This document shows positions 49,355 to 61,600 of a stretch of DNA of 64,000 bases, one piece after another. The notes beneath the pieces were generated by a model, which saw only the letters and a list, made by a program, of their open reading frames with translations, did no database searches and was not told the origin of the DNA. This DNA is from Datnioides undecimradiatus (Eukaryota > Chordata > Actinopteri > Lobotiformes > Datnioididae), in the NCBI GenBank assembly GCA_008933995.1, contig WARS01000009.1, positions 1,669,501 to 1,733,500 on the forward strand, written 5' to 3'. A program made the translations under genes and the position numbers. Each line of letters begins with the position of its first letter. The first letter of the stretch is position 1.

Positions 49355-49839
49355 TAGCTGCGAAGCTACAACCAGCAGGAAATTAGCTTAGCTGAGCGAA
49401 ACGACTGGAACAGCTAACCTATGTTGCCTCTAAAGGTCACCAATTACTTCTTTATATCTTATTGGTTTTATCTCTCATAAAGCAAACAGTAAATATGATA
49501 AGCTGTGGAATTATTAGGAGGTAACGTGCTAGGTGCGCTGACTTCCTGGATATCTTCCGGTTGCCTGGCAACCTAACACCGATGACAAAGACAGGAAGTC
49601 ACTGCGCCTGGGTAAGAACAAGTGAGCTTTAAGAGTGCTGGTGCACAGATTCGGACAGAGCCAGGCTAGCTGTTTTCCCCCTGTTTCTAACCTTCATGCT
49701 AAGCTAAGCTAACTGAAAGCTATAGCTGTAGCTTCATATTTAGCATACAAGCACGAGACGGGTATTGATCCACTCGTTTAACTCCTGGCTAGAAAGCAAA
49801 CAAGCCTGTTTCCCAAAATGTGGAATCGTTCCTTTAAAG
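49355..49839. mobile_element. Fold-back MITE of teleosts, near-complete copy
   Basis: The left half (GAAGCTACAACCAGCAGG, TTAGCTTAGCT, CTGGAACAGCTAACC) recurs as an imperfect reverse complement in the right half (GCTAGCTGTTTTCCCCCTG, CATGCTAAGCTAAGCTAAC, CTGTAGCTTCATATTT). Between them is TGACTTCCTGG...GGTTGCCTGGCAACC. It ends in TTTCCCAAAATGTGG...CTTTAAA. I recognise this as a very common percomorph repeat. Confidence 0.75.
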
Positions 49840-50400
49840 GCAGACGTGGTTGTCAATAAATTGTCAAATCAATATGGTGCAAAAGTATGAGCCGGATATA
49901 ATTTATTATTATCAGAGTACAGAGTTGTCTTTTTTCTAATTTGTTACTTTTCTAGCAATTGGTCGCTCCAATTTTATTATTCAACAATGTTTGTTTATAT
50001 AAAATGAAAAAAGGAGAGAACATAAAAAAACTCAGTCGTGAGTGGAAAAATACCTTTCTACCTAAAACAAAAGTCATTTTCTTGTGCTGTAGCTTTAAAA
50101 AAACATTAGTAACCTAAAGAGTAACTGAAAAATGTCTTGTAAAACACACAGAGATAAAAAAAAAAAAATCAAGCTTATTGACGCCTTTGTTCCCAATTTG
50201 TGTCCAGTCGCTTCTACACAGTGACTCCAATCATCTACTGCAGTCCAGCTACGTGGTGGACTAGATTTCGTAGTTACTCCTGGTCAGTTACATTAAATTC
50301 TGGATTTTTCTTCCCTTTTCCCACAATGCCAACACCACGGCATCCCAAAGGCACATCTCCATGACGTGTTGAACCCAAAACAGCATTACTCCTGTGTGCT

Positions 50401-50406
50401 TTTATT
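50401..50406 (-). terminator. abch1: Candidate abch1 polyadenylation signal
   Basis: This is the first AATAAA (plus strand TTTATT) downstream of the abch1 stop on the minus strand. It would give a 3'UTR of about 1.1 kb that includes the (GT)n tract near 51,300. It is only a hexamer match. Confidence 0.25.
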
Positions 50407-51287
50407 CTGTGTTATTGTTGGTGGAAGGTTCATGTACAAAGTTTGCATGTTTTGTGTGGATGCAGACGGCTCGACGAGCACGACACGCCTGACCTGTGAG
50501 ATGAATCCGTCCGTCAGCCTCCACTCTGTCCAGCAAAGTGGAGAGAAATCAAAATTTAAAAAAAAAAAATAAAGATACAGTACCAATACTTTCCCATCAC
50601 CGACATCCAACCCCACTTTTCTTCTCTCCCACAGGAGATGCAGGCACATAACACAAGTAATGGAGGACACCATCGAGCTGAAGTGAGAACACCGGCGGTG
50701 AGCACCTGGTAACACTTCCTGTCACAGGAAGTAAGATCCAAACAAAGACATAACGAGCAGCTGGAGAAGATGCTGTTGCTGATGCTGACAGACAGTATGA
50801 AGCCATCAACACTGGGATCCCGCGATATAGCACTTATAACACAATCCTATCCTCTGTGGTTGCAAAAGCAACAGGGAAAAATGAAAAGTTTTCACATTTT
50901 CATGTTGTGCTGACTCCCTCAATGACAGTTTTACAATTTGAAAGTTGAAGTTTGTAAAATCTGAAGGTGGACAACAACCGCTGGGCGGAGAAAACTGTCG
51001 TCCCGTAGCTAAAGTCAATAAATTCACCACACAATCTCTCTGTTAGCATTAAGACCGAGGGCAAACAGAAATAAAAAGAGGTGACCCTGAGCTGGTGCAT
51101 GGCCCGTTCTGGGGGTGAAACGTTTCAACAAGCTGCACATAGAAGAGAAACAAACTCTAACTCCATCTAACTCCTGACTTTGTGCATGTGCTCGTTCTGT
51201 TTTGTGTACTTCTATGTGCAGCGTGTTGAAAGTTCACTCGTGGTTGAACAGGCCAAAGCAACTGTTCCAGGATCAGGCAGCTGACTG

Positions 51288-51319
<32 letters not shown>

Positions 51320-51526
51320 TTGTGTGTGTGTGAGAGATGGATGGCGGAGGGAGACTGATGCAGCACCCTCATCAGTCCATTAAACAACAACAAGCTCTTC
51401 CCTCCTCCTGCTCTCTGTTGCCCCGGTCCATCCACAGACAGGAGGCCCAGGTGAGTTGTTGGCCCCTGGGCTTCACCTGTCGGATCTGTTCCCCGCACTG
51501 AAGGTGGTTCTGTGCAGGTGAGGCTG

Positions 51527-51633
51527 TCACGTCCTCAGCTTTAAGATGACCGTGGCGAGGATGAGGAAGAACGTGTTCCAGCCCAGGGTGACGGCAAAGC
51601 CTCGCCACACCATCATCCGAGACAGACCCCACC
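51527..51633 (-). CDS. abch1: abch1 last coding exon: TM6 and stop
   Basis: It encodes GWGLSRMMVWRGFAVTLGWN and then a hydrophobic TM6 ending ILKLRT, with TGA at the complement of 51527-51529. The short basic tail just after TM6 is normal for half transporters. The acceptor is CATTCTTCAG. Confidence 0.88.
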
Positions 51634-52567
51634 CTGAAGAATGAATGTTTATATTCAGTGTCTAGCTGCAGGAGTCAGTTGATTATTGATGCTTGGCAAT
51701 AAACCCACGTACAATAAAGGCTACAAGCAAAATGTTTGACATTTTGGCTAGCTTAGCTTAGCATAAAGACTGAAGACAAGGTGAAACAACTAGCTGTTGT
51801 TCAGTCAAAAGGTGAGACAGCTGCCTGCACCAATCAACATGTTATGTCTAGTTTGTTTCTTCCATTTAAAACCAAATATGAGAGCCAGGTTCTGTTCCAG
51901 GTCTTTGAGCTGAGATAAACCAACCAGCTGCTGCTGGTAGCTTCATACTTTCCTCACAGATATCTCTTTTGTTTTAATTTCCAGACAGTAAGTATGTGTT
52001 CTGTATTTCCCAAAATGTCAAACTGTTTCTTTAAATTGGAAAAATTTCTAATTAAATCTTGAACAGTGCATTTCTGGTCTGCGAATTTAACAAATCATCC
52101 TTTAAACTGAATTCAAAGTAAGATTTTTAAAGGTTAAAGTCATAATGCAGAGCAGCCGTGGGCTCCTGGATCGTTCAGCAAATGAGTTTTCAGGGTTTAT
52201 GTGATGATATGTTTCCTTCTTCCTCTGTATCGACCACTGAGAAGGCAAATCTGCTGCAATTGTTATTATCTGTACCTCTGAGATCAGTAAAACCTCGTTG
52301 CACTCTGTCCGAGTTTTAGACCTTCAGCTCCTGGTTTTGTCAAATGACGCACGTTTGCATCATTTGCAGGCAAATATTATCTGTTCAATTGAGCTTTCAC
52401 TGTCTCTGCTTTAGCAGTTACACTGTTTTTGTACTTCACATCATATTCACAAATGTAAATGCATAACTATTTGTAATAATATACATTTATTATAGGAATA
52501 TATAGTAATTCATATACAGTACTTAGGTCAAAGTACTTAGGTCAAACACCAGGTTGGAAAACACCTG

Positions 52568-52605
<38 letters not shown>

Positions 52606-55600
52606 AGCACACCTACTACAGTTGAGTAACTGAGCAGCTTCTTGTGCATTTTAAAACAGAATATTATCTGCATGACATGTCAACAACTGCGCTGATAAAG
52701 CTCAGACATCAAAGCTGCAGTGACTGTATGCATGTATCCATACGTGAGTGTAATATATAGCATGTGAAGGGACGCTCAGGTTCAAGTTCATCGCCCAAAT
52801 GGAGTCCTGACGCTGTGACAGTGTATCATCTTCCACCTCCACGATAAGAACCGCAAACAGGAAATGGCTCCTGTGACTTCCTGTGCTCGGCGTGTATCGT
52901 GTAACATGGAGGGAGCCCGGGGCTGTCGTCAGGTCTTATTGTTCCGACCCGGCGAGGTCAAGAGAAGGAGAAAGATTGGGAGACGGAGCGAAACCGCTAC
53001 ACCTCACATTCCAGGAAGCCGAGCAGCACACAATCCAGAGCTGATTAATGATTCAGGCGAGTGGCCGACACGCTGCCTATGTTGTGTATAACAGCCCGAG
53101 CCGTGTGCATGCAAATGACCCCGACACACGCTCACTGCAAGCCCCAGACTGAAGCGTTTTGAAACCGATGGGTGTTGTGTAACGCGTGCAAGCACATTAC
53201 CTCTGTACATGATACAGCGAAGGGCTTCTGAGGCGTAGGTCTGAGGAAGGGCCAGGCTGATGTAGCGCAGAGGATACGGGATACACTCCACAGGCCAGAT
53301 GATACCTGAAGAACAGGACGGGGGGAGATACTGTGTAAGACAACTTCTACTCCTGCTGCTAATACACAGTGTGTGCCTGGATGTTCTGTCCTAATGATGA
53401 ACCCCGTTTGAAGTTCAGTCCTAAAACTTGAAATCAACAGCCTGGAGACACCACAAACTCTATTTTGCAGCTGCTCTCGATCACACGAATTTGCCTGTTT
53501 GCACTGCACAGATGTTCATATTTCTGTTTTGTCCTGAGCATTTTAAGAACTTCAGACTGAAAAGTTGAAGTTCAAAGATCTGATAAAAGCAGGATCCCGA
53601 GCTGGAGTGAAAACAGTTCTCTTACATGTGGATTTTGCACCAACATGACGATGAAAAGGTGCCCATAGGGCTGCTTTCTTTAATAAAATTCAGTTAAATA
53701 TCTTTAAATACCTTTGTAGTGGCATCAGTATATTACCAAAAGCTACTAAATAGACCTAAAAGTAGGAATTTAACTTAAAGAATAAACTTTAAACCTGGAC
53801 AAAAGCATCAATGAGCACAGAGAAATGCAGTTCACTAACATTTACAACCTAAAAGGCTGCATGAGCTGCTTTGACTGTTTCACTGAACGAAGGAGGATCA
53901 AGCTCTACGCTGTAAACACACACAAACGCCTACCGCTGATGATGAGGTTGGGGTAGAAGATGCCCAGGGCGGCCTGGTTGGCACTCTGCTCGTCGTCGAT
54001 CGCGGCTGAGATGACGAGGCCGAACGAGATGCCGGTGACGCCCTGCAGCACGATCAGAATTATGACCAGCACCAAGGAGCCTTCGTTAGGCATCTGCAGA
54101 GACAGACGAAGCCAGGGAGGTGAGAGAAGGCGACAGGCTGAGTCACGTCAGTCAAGTTTAGGCGCGTATCACTGAAGGCATTTGCAGGATCATATATATG
54201 ACTTTAACATGTACAAAGACCACAAATACAAACATACAATATTACAAAAACCTTTTTAGAATATTGTTTTTTTAAAATAAATCTTTCATTTTAATTAAAA
54301 AATGGTATATATCCTAAATGTTTCAATGCAAACCATTAAATTCTTTATTCTAGCATACGTTAATATTTATTTCAAAGCCTGTCTTTGTTTGACATTGACA
54401 AAGTTTATTGCATGTGTTGTATCCTGCAGGAGTAAATGTTGTATTTTGTAAAAATGACTTTGAAGACAATAACGGAAATGTTGTTTTGTGCACTCAGTTG
54501 CAATGGCGATATACAGACAATGGGAATGACCCCAGAGACCCCGATGATCACGGCAAGTGGGACAAAATCATTGGGTGAATAAAAGGCGGTGGACTGGAGA
54601 TGAGAGGAGAGACAAGCTCACACTGGTCTGCACTTCTCAAATTTGGAGAAATCTTAAATCTTAAAGGGAAACTACACTAATTTTAGGCAGCAAACAGAAT
54701 AAAAAGCCGTGCGAAGCTGCATGATGTCACTTGAGTCGGCATCTGATTGCGTCGGTGATGCTCCCTTAGCAGCTGCTCGCATAACTCACCAAAAGGTTCA
54801 ACCAGACCGCTGCATTGTGGGTAACGTATGCACCAGTTTAGATGAAAGGAAAACACATGATGTTAAAGACAAAATATCTGGTTCTGCTGCATCAAAACTG
54901 TGTGTTGTCGCGAGTTGGACGATGTTGCATAAGCGCGAACGGTTGGTGACTCTTTAGAGAAACATGAGACCAGATGAGAAGATAAGATCAAGAGGTAGTG
55001 GAGGCAGAGATAAAGAGAACGGGGGGAGAAACCTGCAGAGACAGAAACACGCTGTGATGTTCTGCACTGATCCTCAGCCAAAAATACTACAAGAAATGAA
55101 AAGAAATGTCACTGCTGATTAAGTTTGGTTGTGAATCACACACACACACAAACACACACACACACAGAAAGAGAGAGAGGGAGAGAGAGCAGCGTAAGCA
55201 GAGCGGGAGCTTTGCACGAGACATGAACCCACTCAGGATCAAATAATAACACAGAGAACAGTCTCGGCTCAGAGGATTCAAGGTGATAACTCTCTTAACT
55301 TGAGGAGGATCTGCAGGCATTTGTAAGACGTGTGTGCGTGTGTGTGTGTGTGTCGTTGCACTTGTTCTCCGTGTGTTAAGACACTATCCGTCTCCCCTGA
55401 CAACGTGCAAAAATAGACCTGCACAGAGAGGCCACATGACTACCCGGTTGCCACAGCAATCAAGGGCTGTTGTCGTGGCGATCCCACAGTGATCCCTGGA
55501 TACGGCCAACGCAGGAAGTGATTTATGCAGTGGTGGTCTCTTTGGACTTCGGCACCTTAATTAACACACACACACACACATTGACAGACAGAGACGAGAG

Positions 55601-58600
55601 CACACACCCATGAAAAGCATGTGCCTGCATGGAGTCAACACACACACACACATACACGCACGTACACACACAAATGATATCTATCCTCTCTTGTCTGAGT
55701 GCCTTCTCCCTGTATTGATTCCATACACTCGTCTATGGAAAATCAATGACAAACAGAATCCACTGCTCTGTTGTTCGGAAAGTATCTGACCCCGCTGACC
55801 TTCAGAGTCGGCTGCACTCACGCCAGGAGCTTTGTTTCCTCTCATGTACACTGTCACATGTACAGTCTACATCTGAGTTTAACATTGCCTGACAGTGTTG
55901 TGGTCTCACTCAGGCTGAGACCGGATTGATCCTGTGGTCTCTGTGTCCAAACATGTATCGACGTTGCGATGAGGAGCAAACGATTCGAGAGGCAAACAGC
56001 GAGGTGCGGCCGTGACACTTATGAGTGAAAAGAACTGGTTGAAAATCATAAAAAAACAGCTTTGTTTATCAACTCAAACTGTCAGTCGTTGTATTTATTA
56101 TTAATTTCCTCCCTGCAGGTCTAATTTTTGCTGCCGCAAAGACCCAAATGATCGACAGCGCCGAGGAGCGTCTGGGTTTGTCGAACCTTGAAGACGAGCA
56201 GTATGAAGAGGAGCAGCAGGGTGATCTGAACGCTGATGACAAACAGCTGAGAGAAGAGGTGAGCCAGCATCGTCTCCAGGGAGCTCACACCTGGTCGAGA
56301 GAAGGACGAGGAAATGCATCAATAATCAGTTACATGGTCTGCTATCAGGATAAATCATCACTGATAAAGAATAATTCAATCTCATCTGGATCTAAATGGC
56401 TATAAATTCATTAAATATTTAATAATCACAAAACAAATCATCCTATTAAGGCCATAAAATCCTTAAATTACTCAAAACTCCCCCAGCGTCTGTTTACTTG
56501 CTGCTGAACGTCATCGTCACATCCTACTCTGGTCATATCACTCCCCCTGCTGGTCAAACCTCAAGTTACACTTGAATGTAGCACTGTTTTCATGACTAAA
56601 TGTCCTTCCAGACATTTTATTGCCTACAGTCAAAGGATATAACACAATTTTCAGATTCAGAGCAAACATTTTGTGAATGATCTCCTAAAAAACAAACTTC
56701 ACAAACAGCCAGAGCAGTGTTAGAAAACCTGCACTTTTAGAGCACGTCTGTCATTTATATCATAAAGAAGTCCAAATGCAGGATGTGCACTGTGAGAAAA
56801 TGTTTTAAAATGCACAGTTGAACAGGAGGAGGCATCTATTTTGGGCTTGTGAAGGCAAACATTGGCAATTACAAACTAAATCTTCTAATTTGGGAGCTTT
56901 GGTCAGACAAAAAACTCATATATTCAATAGTGTTACTGTTCCCATAATGGATAGAAATGGATCGCATGTGCCTCGGGTCTTTGTCCTGAATTTTATTGTC
57001 TTGTTTTTACAGGAAATTATTTAATTTATGCACTGCTACCTGACTCAAAACTGCAACTCTAAAATACCAGAAAGAGAGAATGTATTGTTTTATTTGTTTT
57101 GTTTATTTGTTTGTTTTTAAAGTTCCAGAGAGCCGTTTCACCAATATCCATCATGATCCTCTGTTTACATTTTACACATCGATGTAGGATATCAGCGTCC
57201 ATCGAGTGTCATTTAATATGCATAGGAAGGTGCGCTGGTATTTATGGAACAGGGTTTTGTGGTTTTTGTGTTTTTGTGGCACTGTAGTGACCTTTGACCT
57301 CTCACCTGTGACCCAGCACCTGTCCAAAAGCCCCTCCTTCCTCTCCAGGACGAAGGAGAGAGCCGTCAGACCCACGGCCAGGTAGAAGGTGATACTGCGG
57401 GGCCGCAGAGGAGGGGACACAGTGAAACGAACTGGAATCTTAATCTTACACTCTCTCACTCCAACTTTGCACTGAATCAACCAGCCTGCATCAAACTGAC
57501 CTGAGAACAGCTCCCGGTGTCACAAACGTGGTGAAGTCTGTGTTTTGGCTGCCATAGATCGGCTCTTCGAACTGCAGGACGACAGCAAGAAAATCACTGA
57601 ATTTAACGTAATTACACAGAAAGCAGCATCGCGTCACTGTGAAAACAGGTTTTAAGCATTTCGATATCATTATTTTTAATATTAATACTGTTTTACTCCA
57701 CCTTTATTGGCAGGGCAACCAGGTACGACATGCTCCCCAACTTATTATCCACAAAAGCCTGCGAACAGAGGACAGAATAACAGCCTTAACAACATTAAAA
57801 CACGTTGATGGTATGATAGATTGTAGTTTATAAATTCATCAAAGTCATTTTTCAGGTCATATTTCAACATTATGTAGGTTTCGCATACATGGAAATTGAA
57901 AATTATAATAATTTCAGTGAATTGTGTAAGGTTATTTCTGTTTTTAAATGAAAATTATATGCACTGATTAAAATAAAGAGCGTAAAATGTGCAAAATTAA
58001 TAAAAAAAACAAATCAGTTATAGAGGTTTTCTTTGCATATACAAGTTAAACCTTGTATAATGCAAAACATTGCGTCTTGAACATCAGTGCATAATGACCT
58101 GATGCTGGGCGTTGTGTTTTGTTTAAGTGCGTCAGTTTATACAGTGAAATCTTGAGCACTGTCAGGCGTCTTTGTGTTGTCCGGAGGTGCTGAGTGATTG
58201 CCGATCGTATCTCTTTGAAAACATCTGAATATTTTGAATTTGCACAAGGCTCCAGTTGCTTGAGCACAGCAGCAGCGCGCCTACCTGAAAGGCCTCGTGT
58301 AGTTTCTTCTGCAGCATGAGGGCAATTTGTCGATCTTGACAAAAGATAAACAGCAAAGATCAACAGAGTCAGGTGCTCAGGTTCATCAGCAAACAATCAT
58401 TTGTGCAGCGTGTAATATTTATTTATATTTACACATGTGGAGAAACACATGCCAGATTATCAAAATTGGTGCCTATTTGCCTGCAGCAGAATGGTATAAT
58501 TGCACTGTGATTGCAGGTATTCAGTGAAATTGATATAAAATACACTCATTTCTGCAAAACAGATACTGAACTTTGAGAAGGGTTTGCATCTTACTTGTCA

Positions 58601-61600
58601 GGTCCAGCCAGACATGCACCGATCCTCCGTCAACCACCTCTTTGGAGACCTGACGCTGGAGCATCCTGTGAAATCAGGGACATGTTCATCAATAAAACCA
58701 AAGATAAGACACCGAGGGTGCAGTTTTTCTGCGTATTATCTTAAATGCATCTCCACTACACAAGCTTTTTACAAGGCGGATTATCTGGTAAATAGACGTC
58801 GATGATGTAGAAGAGACATACCTAACTTTTTGCTCTGCAGCCATATTTTAATATTCACCTATTACTCTAAAAATATAAGACTATTGAAAAAAGAAATCTT
58901 CATATGACAAAACAGGGAACACTTGGGTTTTTAACAGGTTATCCCTTAGCTCTCCTTATTAGTTTGAATTAATTTGTGACAGCGTGACCTTCATGCTAAT
59001 TAGCAGCTGAGCTAATTAGTTTACAAAGCTCTGTGAGCACAGGCCGGCATCTACACATCTAAATAAAACTCTGAAGGTCAGCTGGGCTCGTTATTTCTCT
59101 GAAAACTAATACAACAGCGCCTGTGGGTTCGTGGATCCTTTAAGATCTGTGCAATAACCGCCATGTCCCGCTCCAGTGCTCGTGTTTGTCTGCAGACAGA
59201 CGTACTTGCAGGTAAAATGGCATCTAGCCAGGGAAAGCTGTGGTGTTCCACCCTGCAGAGCAGCCCTGCAGGGCTGCAGCTAATGATTTTCATCACCGGC
59301 TCGTCTGCTGATTTTATTCTCCATTAATCAGTCAAACGCTCTGTCCATACTTTATTATAAATTAAGATAAAATGTTTAAATTGCTTAGTTTTCAACCTCT
59401 AAGAGTTCACCATCACATAAAAGAGTAAGCAAAGCTGCAAATCCTCACACCTGAGCTTCATCTGAACAAACAAACAACGAGTATTGTTCATTCTAATTCT
59501 ACCTCACAATTAAAGATAAAGACACTGAATAAGCGTAAACTTTTAACCCAATTAAACCCCATCTAGTCGAAAGTGTAACTGAACATTAAAGATCGTTTTC
59601 ACATGACTAGAAGACGCAGGAGATGTAAACCTTTTGTTTTCCTCAGGCTGCTCTGTCACATGAACAGCACATGATCCTCTGAGCGCGAGCGTTTGATTGG
59701 TGGGTGCTAAGTTGTGACCTGCCAGGTGTGTTAGAGACAGGAAGGACCAGACTGTCTACCCATGCATCACACACAAACACGGGAAAACAGACAGAACTGT
59801 GATTCACGCCTGAAACAACAGCCCGTGCCCTCTGCCCTTCAGGGTTGACTCATCCTCACATGATGGCAAGTCAGAGGTGTGAGTCGGTGTGGTTGGATCT
59901 CTGTGTACGTGTGTTTACGTGTGTCGACGACAGAGAGAGGGGGTTTGAAGAGCAAAAAGAAGGACAAGTAACAGAAAAACATGCAGGAAAAAACTAAGTT
60001 GAACATCTGCACTTCAGGAAATTCAAAACAGATTCAAGTTCCTCATTTTTGTTTTACGTTCAGCCTCAGAAGAAGTTGTCCAAAGCTGAAAACCATCACC
60101 TGTTCATGCAACTTTTGTTTTTTAATTATGCTTATCGGATAAATAAGAGTAAACTTTACCTGTTTGTGCAATAAATGTCTTTAACATAATACGATGTGGG
60201 CAGATGTGAGACATTATTAGTGTTTATCATCTTTTATAACTCCTCCTATGAAGAGTCCATCACTGGTGTTTGAACAGTGGGTGAGACATGATATTTAAAT
60301 AAACCCTCACAGTGAAGTTATAAAGAATTAAATGTTTGCAGATGCATTCAACTTAATAATATATATATATGATTATATACATATATGTGCTGCAAACTAT
60401 TACGATGCCAGCTCCGCGAGGCTGTAGCTTCTTAAGCACGACGGGGCTAAAAGCTAACAATGCTAACATGATGATGTTAGGCAGGTGTCTTAGTTTAGCC
60501 TGTGAGCATGCTAACCTGAGTAATTAGCTCTAAGTACAAAGTTTATATGAAGGTATTGGTTCTAGATTTATTATCATCACTCGCTCGGTAAAGACGTTTT
60601 ACATCTGCGACTTGTGAAGTAACTGTGTGAACTGAGGTTAGAGCGTGTTTATCATGTTCCTCGGTGTGATGACTTTGTCTCTGCACAGCTGGAATGCCGC
60701 CTGTGCGTCACGCTGGCATTTTGATGGAGCCGGTCTGCTTTCCTGTGGGTTTTGAATGACTGGTAAAAATCCCTTTGACGCACGGGAACACTGTCTTCTG
60801 TAATCAGCGCTGGCATTGCAGGTGCATAACATCACAAGCATCAGTGTGTGCTATGACAGATATTAAAATAAACTCTGAAAAGGGAGTCGGGTGAGGTAAG
60901 ATGAGCGAGTGTCACCACAGGGGAGAGTGGGGGAGACAGACACACAGAATAAGGGTCCAATCATGTGAGACGCGTTGAGACATGTCGAGTCCCAAACAGG
61001 TCAGACTGAAACTAACTCAATTTTTGAAATGTCTTCACAAGCAGCGTGTTTTTCATTCACTTGCAGACTTGTTGCAGAAAACAAGTTTTTCATTTCCCAT
61101 GGCAGTGCTGAGAACAAAACAAGCCTCCTGGAGTCCCACAACACCTGGGCCTGTGTGTTTGTGTATGGTAAAAGTCAATCATAGCGCTAGAGACACACAA
61201 AATGTCTGCAAGACAGCTCAGAAGAGATGCAAAGTGACTGCGAAGACACAAATAGATGAAAACTGGATGCAAAACTGCCACAAAGAGATGCAAAATGACT
61301 ACAGAGACACAAAAGAACCACAAAGAGACGACTATAAAAGGTGCAACACACCTACAGAGACTCAAAACAACTACAAGGGGATACAAAACTACCACAAACT
61401 GAGACAAAGGAGACACTGCGTCTCTATGTTTGGGTGTGGACCTATTTAGGAGGCCCTGAGCCTTGTACATGTCTGTGCCCAGAGGCCCATTGTCTCATAG
61501 TCCGTCCATGAGTACGGTAGCCCTGAGAGCTCAGTGCACTGCAACTCAAGGAAAGACATGCAAATAGACGAAACACAAGCAAACAGACACAAAGAACGAT

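Larger units (their letters stand above)
38581..51526. other. Intergenic region between abch1 and peli1 (about 13 kb)
   Basis: No coding exon of any recognised family on either strand. It contains GT tracts (40.77, 43.03 and 43.13 kb), a CA tract (47.54 kb), a G13 run (47.74 kb), two teleost repeats (44.3 and 49.4 kb) and CpG-richer patches near 46.2-46.5 and 48.8 kb. The last part (about 50.4-51.5 kb) is probably abch1 3'UTR. Confidence 0.6.
51634..53200 (-). other. abch1: abch1 last intron (1.6 kb)
   Basis: It contains the fold-back MITE at 51.7-52.0 kb, a (GATT)n tract at 52571-52604 and a CpG-richer block at about 52,860-53,140 that carries a POU octamer (ATGCAAAT, 53109-53116), a TEAD-like ACATTCCA (53006-53013) and CTGATTAATGATT (53041-53053). 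Confidence 0.75.
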
